Shown: piece after piece, positions 4,970-5,093 of the stretch
Position numbering within the stretch: position 1 is the first letter of the stretch
Layout of the letters: each line of letters starts with the position of its first letter
Assembly: GCA_030530045.1 (NCBI GenBank)
Contig: JAUMVS010000112.1
Span: 1 to 5,093 of the forward strand
Source: Phoenicibacter congonensis
GTDB taxonomy: Bacteria > Actinomycetota > Coriobacteriia > Coriobacteriales > Eggerthellaceae
Direction: 5' to 3'
DNA: 5,093 nt
The notes under the pieces: model-generated
The model's database searches: none
What the model was told of the DNA's origin: nothing
What the model saw: the letters and a program-made list of their open reading frames with translations, nothing else
Position numbers and translations under genes: made by a program

Positions 4970-5093
4970 GACCTGCTTGTTAGTAATCTGCTGAATTGCA
5001 CAACGGGGACGATGAGTGGCAAGAGCAAACGGCAGGGTCGTGTGTTCGCGCAGGCGACTTATGAGAGCGAAGCTCTCATCCGGAGCCAAGCGA
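4970..5093. other. Right-end region without a convincing gene; GAA-triloop hairpin near the edge
   Basis: No gene is supported here. There is an isolated GGGGACG at 5005-5011, similar to the start of the repeat core. A perfect 8-pair hairpin, ATGAGAGC (5061-5068) with GCTCTCAT (5072-5079), encloses a GAA triloop. Open frames run off the right edge on both strands (ATG 5012 forward; a minus-strand frame ending at a stop at 4958-4960), but neither is recognisable. This could be the start or the tail of a gene lying mostly outside the window. Confidence 0.35.

Noticed and set aside
4968..4996. Promoter pointing right (TTGACC at 4968-4973)
   Set aside because: The -35 is good, but the best -10 at correct spacing (CTGAAT) is poor, and TAATCT is only 10 bases away. 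Not supported without a downstream gene.
4958..5092. Minus-strand open frame of 44 codons entering from the right edge and ending at a TGA (4958-4960)
   Set aside because: No recognisable motif and too short to judge. It could be the tail of a convergent gene, but nothing in the sequence shows this.
5012..5093. Forward open frame from ATG 5012 running off the window (begins MSGKSKRQGR)
   Set aside because: Only 27 codons are visible, no family is recognised, and the only purine-rich stretch upstream (GGGGA) ends 2 bases from the ATG, too close for a normal Shine-Dalgarno. The opposite strand is equally open, so coding is not supported.

Overview
This window carries most of a bacterial lysine / meso-diaminopimelate (DAP) biosynthesis locus, all on the + strand: the 3' part of dapA, then dapB, dapF, dapL and lysA. 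Together these cover every step from the DapA condensation to L-lysine. DapA makes the dihydrodipicolinate precursor and DapB reduces it to tetrahydrodipicolinate. DapL transaminates this directly to LL-DAP, so the succinylase or acetylase steps (dapD/dapC/dapE) are not needed. DapF epimerises LL-DAP to meso-DAP, and LysA decarboxylates meso-DAP to lysine. Meso-DAP is also the peptidoglycan cross-linking residue.

Organism: the DapL route, the gene order, the protein styles (for example GRCCESGD in LysA and MHGCANDY in DapF) and the cysteine-rich DapF suggest an anaerobe of the Clostridia or Coriobacteriia type. This is an inference; the sequence alone does not settle the phylum. Codon style looks uniform across all five genes, so nothing suggests that one of them was acquired recently.

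Layout: dapA (1-465, truncated by the window start) abuts dapB (466-1218, TTG start) with no intervening base and in the same reading frame. A rho-independent terminator (about 1229-1287) follows dapB. A leader of about 160 bases then leads to dapF (1447-2292, GTG start), dapL (2282-3463, overlapping dapF by 11 bases) and lysA (3463-4758, overlapping dapL by 1 base). These three look like one translationally coupled unit, which ends at a strong terminator (4785-4817). The last 335 bases contain no convincing gene but hold clear structure.

The unusual content is non-coding. A 21-base motif (AATT, a 13-base core, AATT) occurs twice in opposite orientations, just outside each of the two terminators, so it brackets dapF-dapL-lysA. 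At each site it sits inside an inverted repeat whose outer arms differ in sequence. Next to the right-hand copy lies a 103-base imperfect hairpin (4853-4955, about 38 pairs), followed by a T7 run. These look like a small dispersed palindromic element (REP or MITE-like) and/or a structured RNA. I see no evidence of a new multi-gene system; the genes are ordinary lysine biosynthesis.
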